64,000 bases of DNA, taken from assembly GCA_012295275.1 (NCBI GenBank), contig CM022667.1, positions 12,805,038 through 12,869,037 on the forward strand. The letters run 5' to 3'. The translations under genes were made by a program, and so were the position numbers. This document shows, piece after piece, positions 63,122-64,000 of the stretch. Source of the stretch: Chrysomallon squamiferum (taxonomy: Eukaryota; Mollusca; Gastropoda; Neomphalida; Peltospiridae). The notes below the pieces were generated by a model. That model saw nothing but the letters and a program-made list of their open reading frames with translations. It did no database searches and was not told where the DNA came from. Position 1 is the stretch's first letter. The number at the start of each line of letters is the position of its first letter.

Positions 63122-63212
63122 TCCTTTTGTAAACCAGCAGTCGTGGAACTCTGCCTGGAATTGGAAAAATGTGCTAAAGCGAGTATCCCGAAAACTGATC
63201 AGATGAACAAAG
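63122..63212 (+). pseudogene. exon remnant X3, open copy
   Basis: A 91-base block lies between atctcag and GTAACAG. It reads KPAVVELCLELEKCAKAS. The frame is open and splice sites are good. Confidence 0.4.
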
Positions 63213-63699
63213 GTAACAGTACTGATGTTCAGAATTTTGTGGATACGTCTATAGTTTATAAAAATTATTTGTTAGATTATTTTAATTTAGTATACACAAC
63301 GTTTTTCTGATTTACAAAACCACGATGATTAATTTTGACAAAAGTTTAATAAACGGACATTTTCTGTTTTACTAGCGACGATTTAAGAACTGGTTTAATT
63401 GCATGTTTAATTTTGAACGTTATCTGAAAAATTATATTTACTTTAATAAATATAAGAAAGAAATAGTAATAAACTTTATGAATATTTGAAACTGAACTGC
63501 TGAGTTTTTGAATCTCTTTGTAACCATTTTGCTATCGTTATGCGGGGTCTCATAGCGTAGAAGCTTGCCATGTTCAAATTTTCCCTACGTAGTTTGTATA
63601 CTCAAAGCGCTATCAAATGTAAACGAGGTATTCTTTGTAATGTTAGATTATAATTTTAATAATTCCTTTACCATTTAAATCTATATTTACTATTTAATA

Positions 63700-64000
63700 G
63701 GCGAATTACTAGAACTCGGCACTTACGATAATCACCATGAATGTGTAATGATACCTGACCTCTATGCACTCGAATAGATGAAATCTTATCAGTGCCACAG
63801 AATTTATCACAACGATCAAACTGAAATGTACTCGCCTAGCTACAAAATTTTCATTAACAAAAATATCTAGCCCAACAATTGATTTTACTCGTCTTGAGCT
63901 TTGTATCCCAGTAAAAAGCGAATGTTCTGATCTGTTCCGAACCATTTTTCAACAAGACGTTGCACAGCATATAATACTACAAATACTGTCATTAGAAGGT
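63700..64000 (+). pseudogene. exon-like frame, unidentified protein, copy 2 (runs off the window)
   Basis: Open from 63782 to the window end: KCTRLATKFSLTKISSPTI, then FTRLELCIPVKSECSDLF and QQDVAQHIILQILSLEG. It contains eight codons missing from copy 1. Upstream, GELLELGTYDNHHECV lies in another frame with a stop at 63775-63777. Confidence 0.3.

Overview
The window looks like nuclear DNA of a mollusc, most likely a cephalopod such as an octopus. The reasons are strong AT richness, very dense microsatellites (CA/TG, TA, AAT, GA, TCTA), short exons in long introns, and animal genes (copine, VIRMA). The species call is inference. There are no rRNA genes, tRNA genes, operons or CRISPR arrays. 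Two 200-base N runs (32138-32337 and 60679-60878) are assembly gaps.

Layout. Bases 1-9667 are AT-rich flank with simple repeats, a tRNA-SINE-like piece and a piggyBac-type MITE. Bases 9668-17982 (minus strand) hold a copine gene in 14 exons. All splice phases agree and give 569 residues: C2A, C2B, then a von Willebrand A domain. Its first exon has two overlapping start frames that suggest a one-base slip.

From about 18.9 kb to the end is a young, rearranged segmental-duplication block. Its main content is a repeated five-coding-exon gene. It encodes a short cytoplasmic tail with tyrosine motifs (for example DEDPYAVIL), one transmembrane helix oriented N-in, a Ser/Thr/Pro-rich stalk and a C-terminal Cys-rich domain with the Ly6/Quiver spacing, ending in CxCC..LCN. 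Unit R1 (22.5-25.9 kb, +) is intact and encodes 284 residues. R2 (29.4-32.0 kb, +) has a broken first coding exon and loses its last exon in a gap. R3 (47.6-50.9 kb, -) is complete except for a frameshift in the stalk exon. R4 (38.0-39.2 kb), R5 (42.0-42.2 kb) and R6 (56.9-58.7 kb) are minus-strand fragments. The non-coding first exon and its donor recur at least ten times.

Pieces of other genes travel with these units. The first coding exon of VIRMA (virilizer, m6A methyltransferase complex) occurs five times, each divergent from a receptor 5' exon about 1 kb away. A later VIRMA exon occurs twice. Exon-like remnants of an unidentified protein occur near 19-20, 46-47 and 62-64 kb. A degenerate Tc1-like transposon sits in both copies of the direct duplication (about 32.3-47.5 kb against 51.3-64.0 kb). 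The 18.9-22.7 kb segment is inverted at 42.0-47.2 kb, and the R2 segment is inverted as R3, so the locus is partly palindromic.

The most interesting possibility is the receptor family itself: a type II membrane protein with a hemITAM-like tail, mucin-like stalk and Ly6-type head, amplified in a cluster. The architecture is read from the sequence; signalling or immune function is inference.
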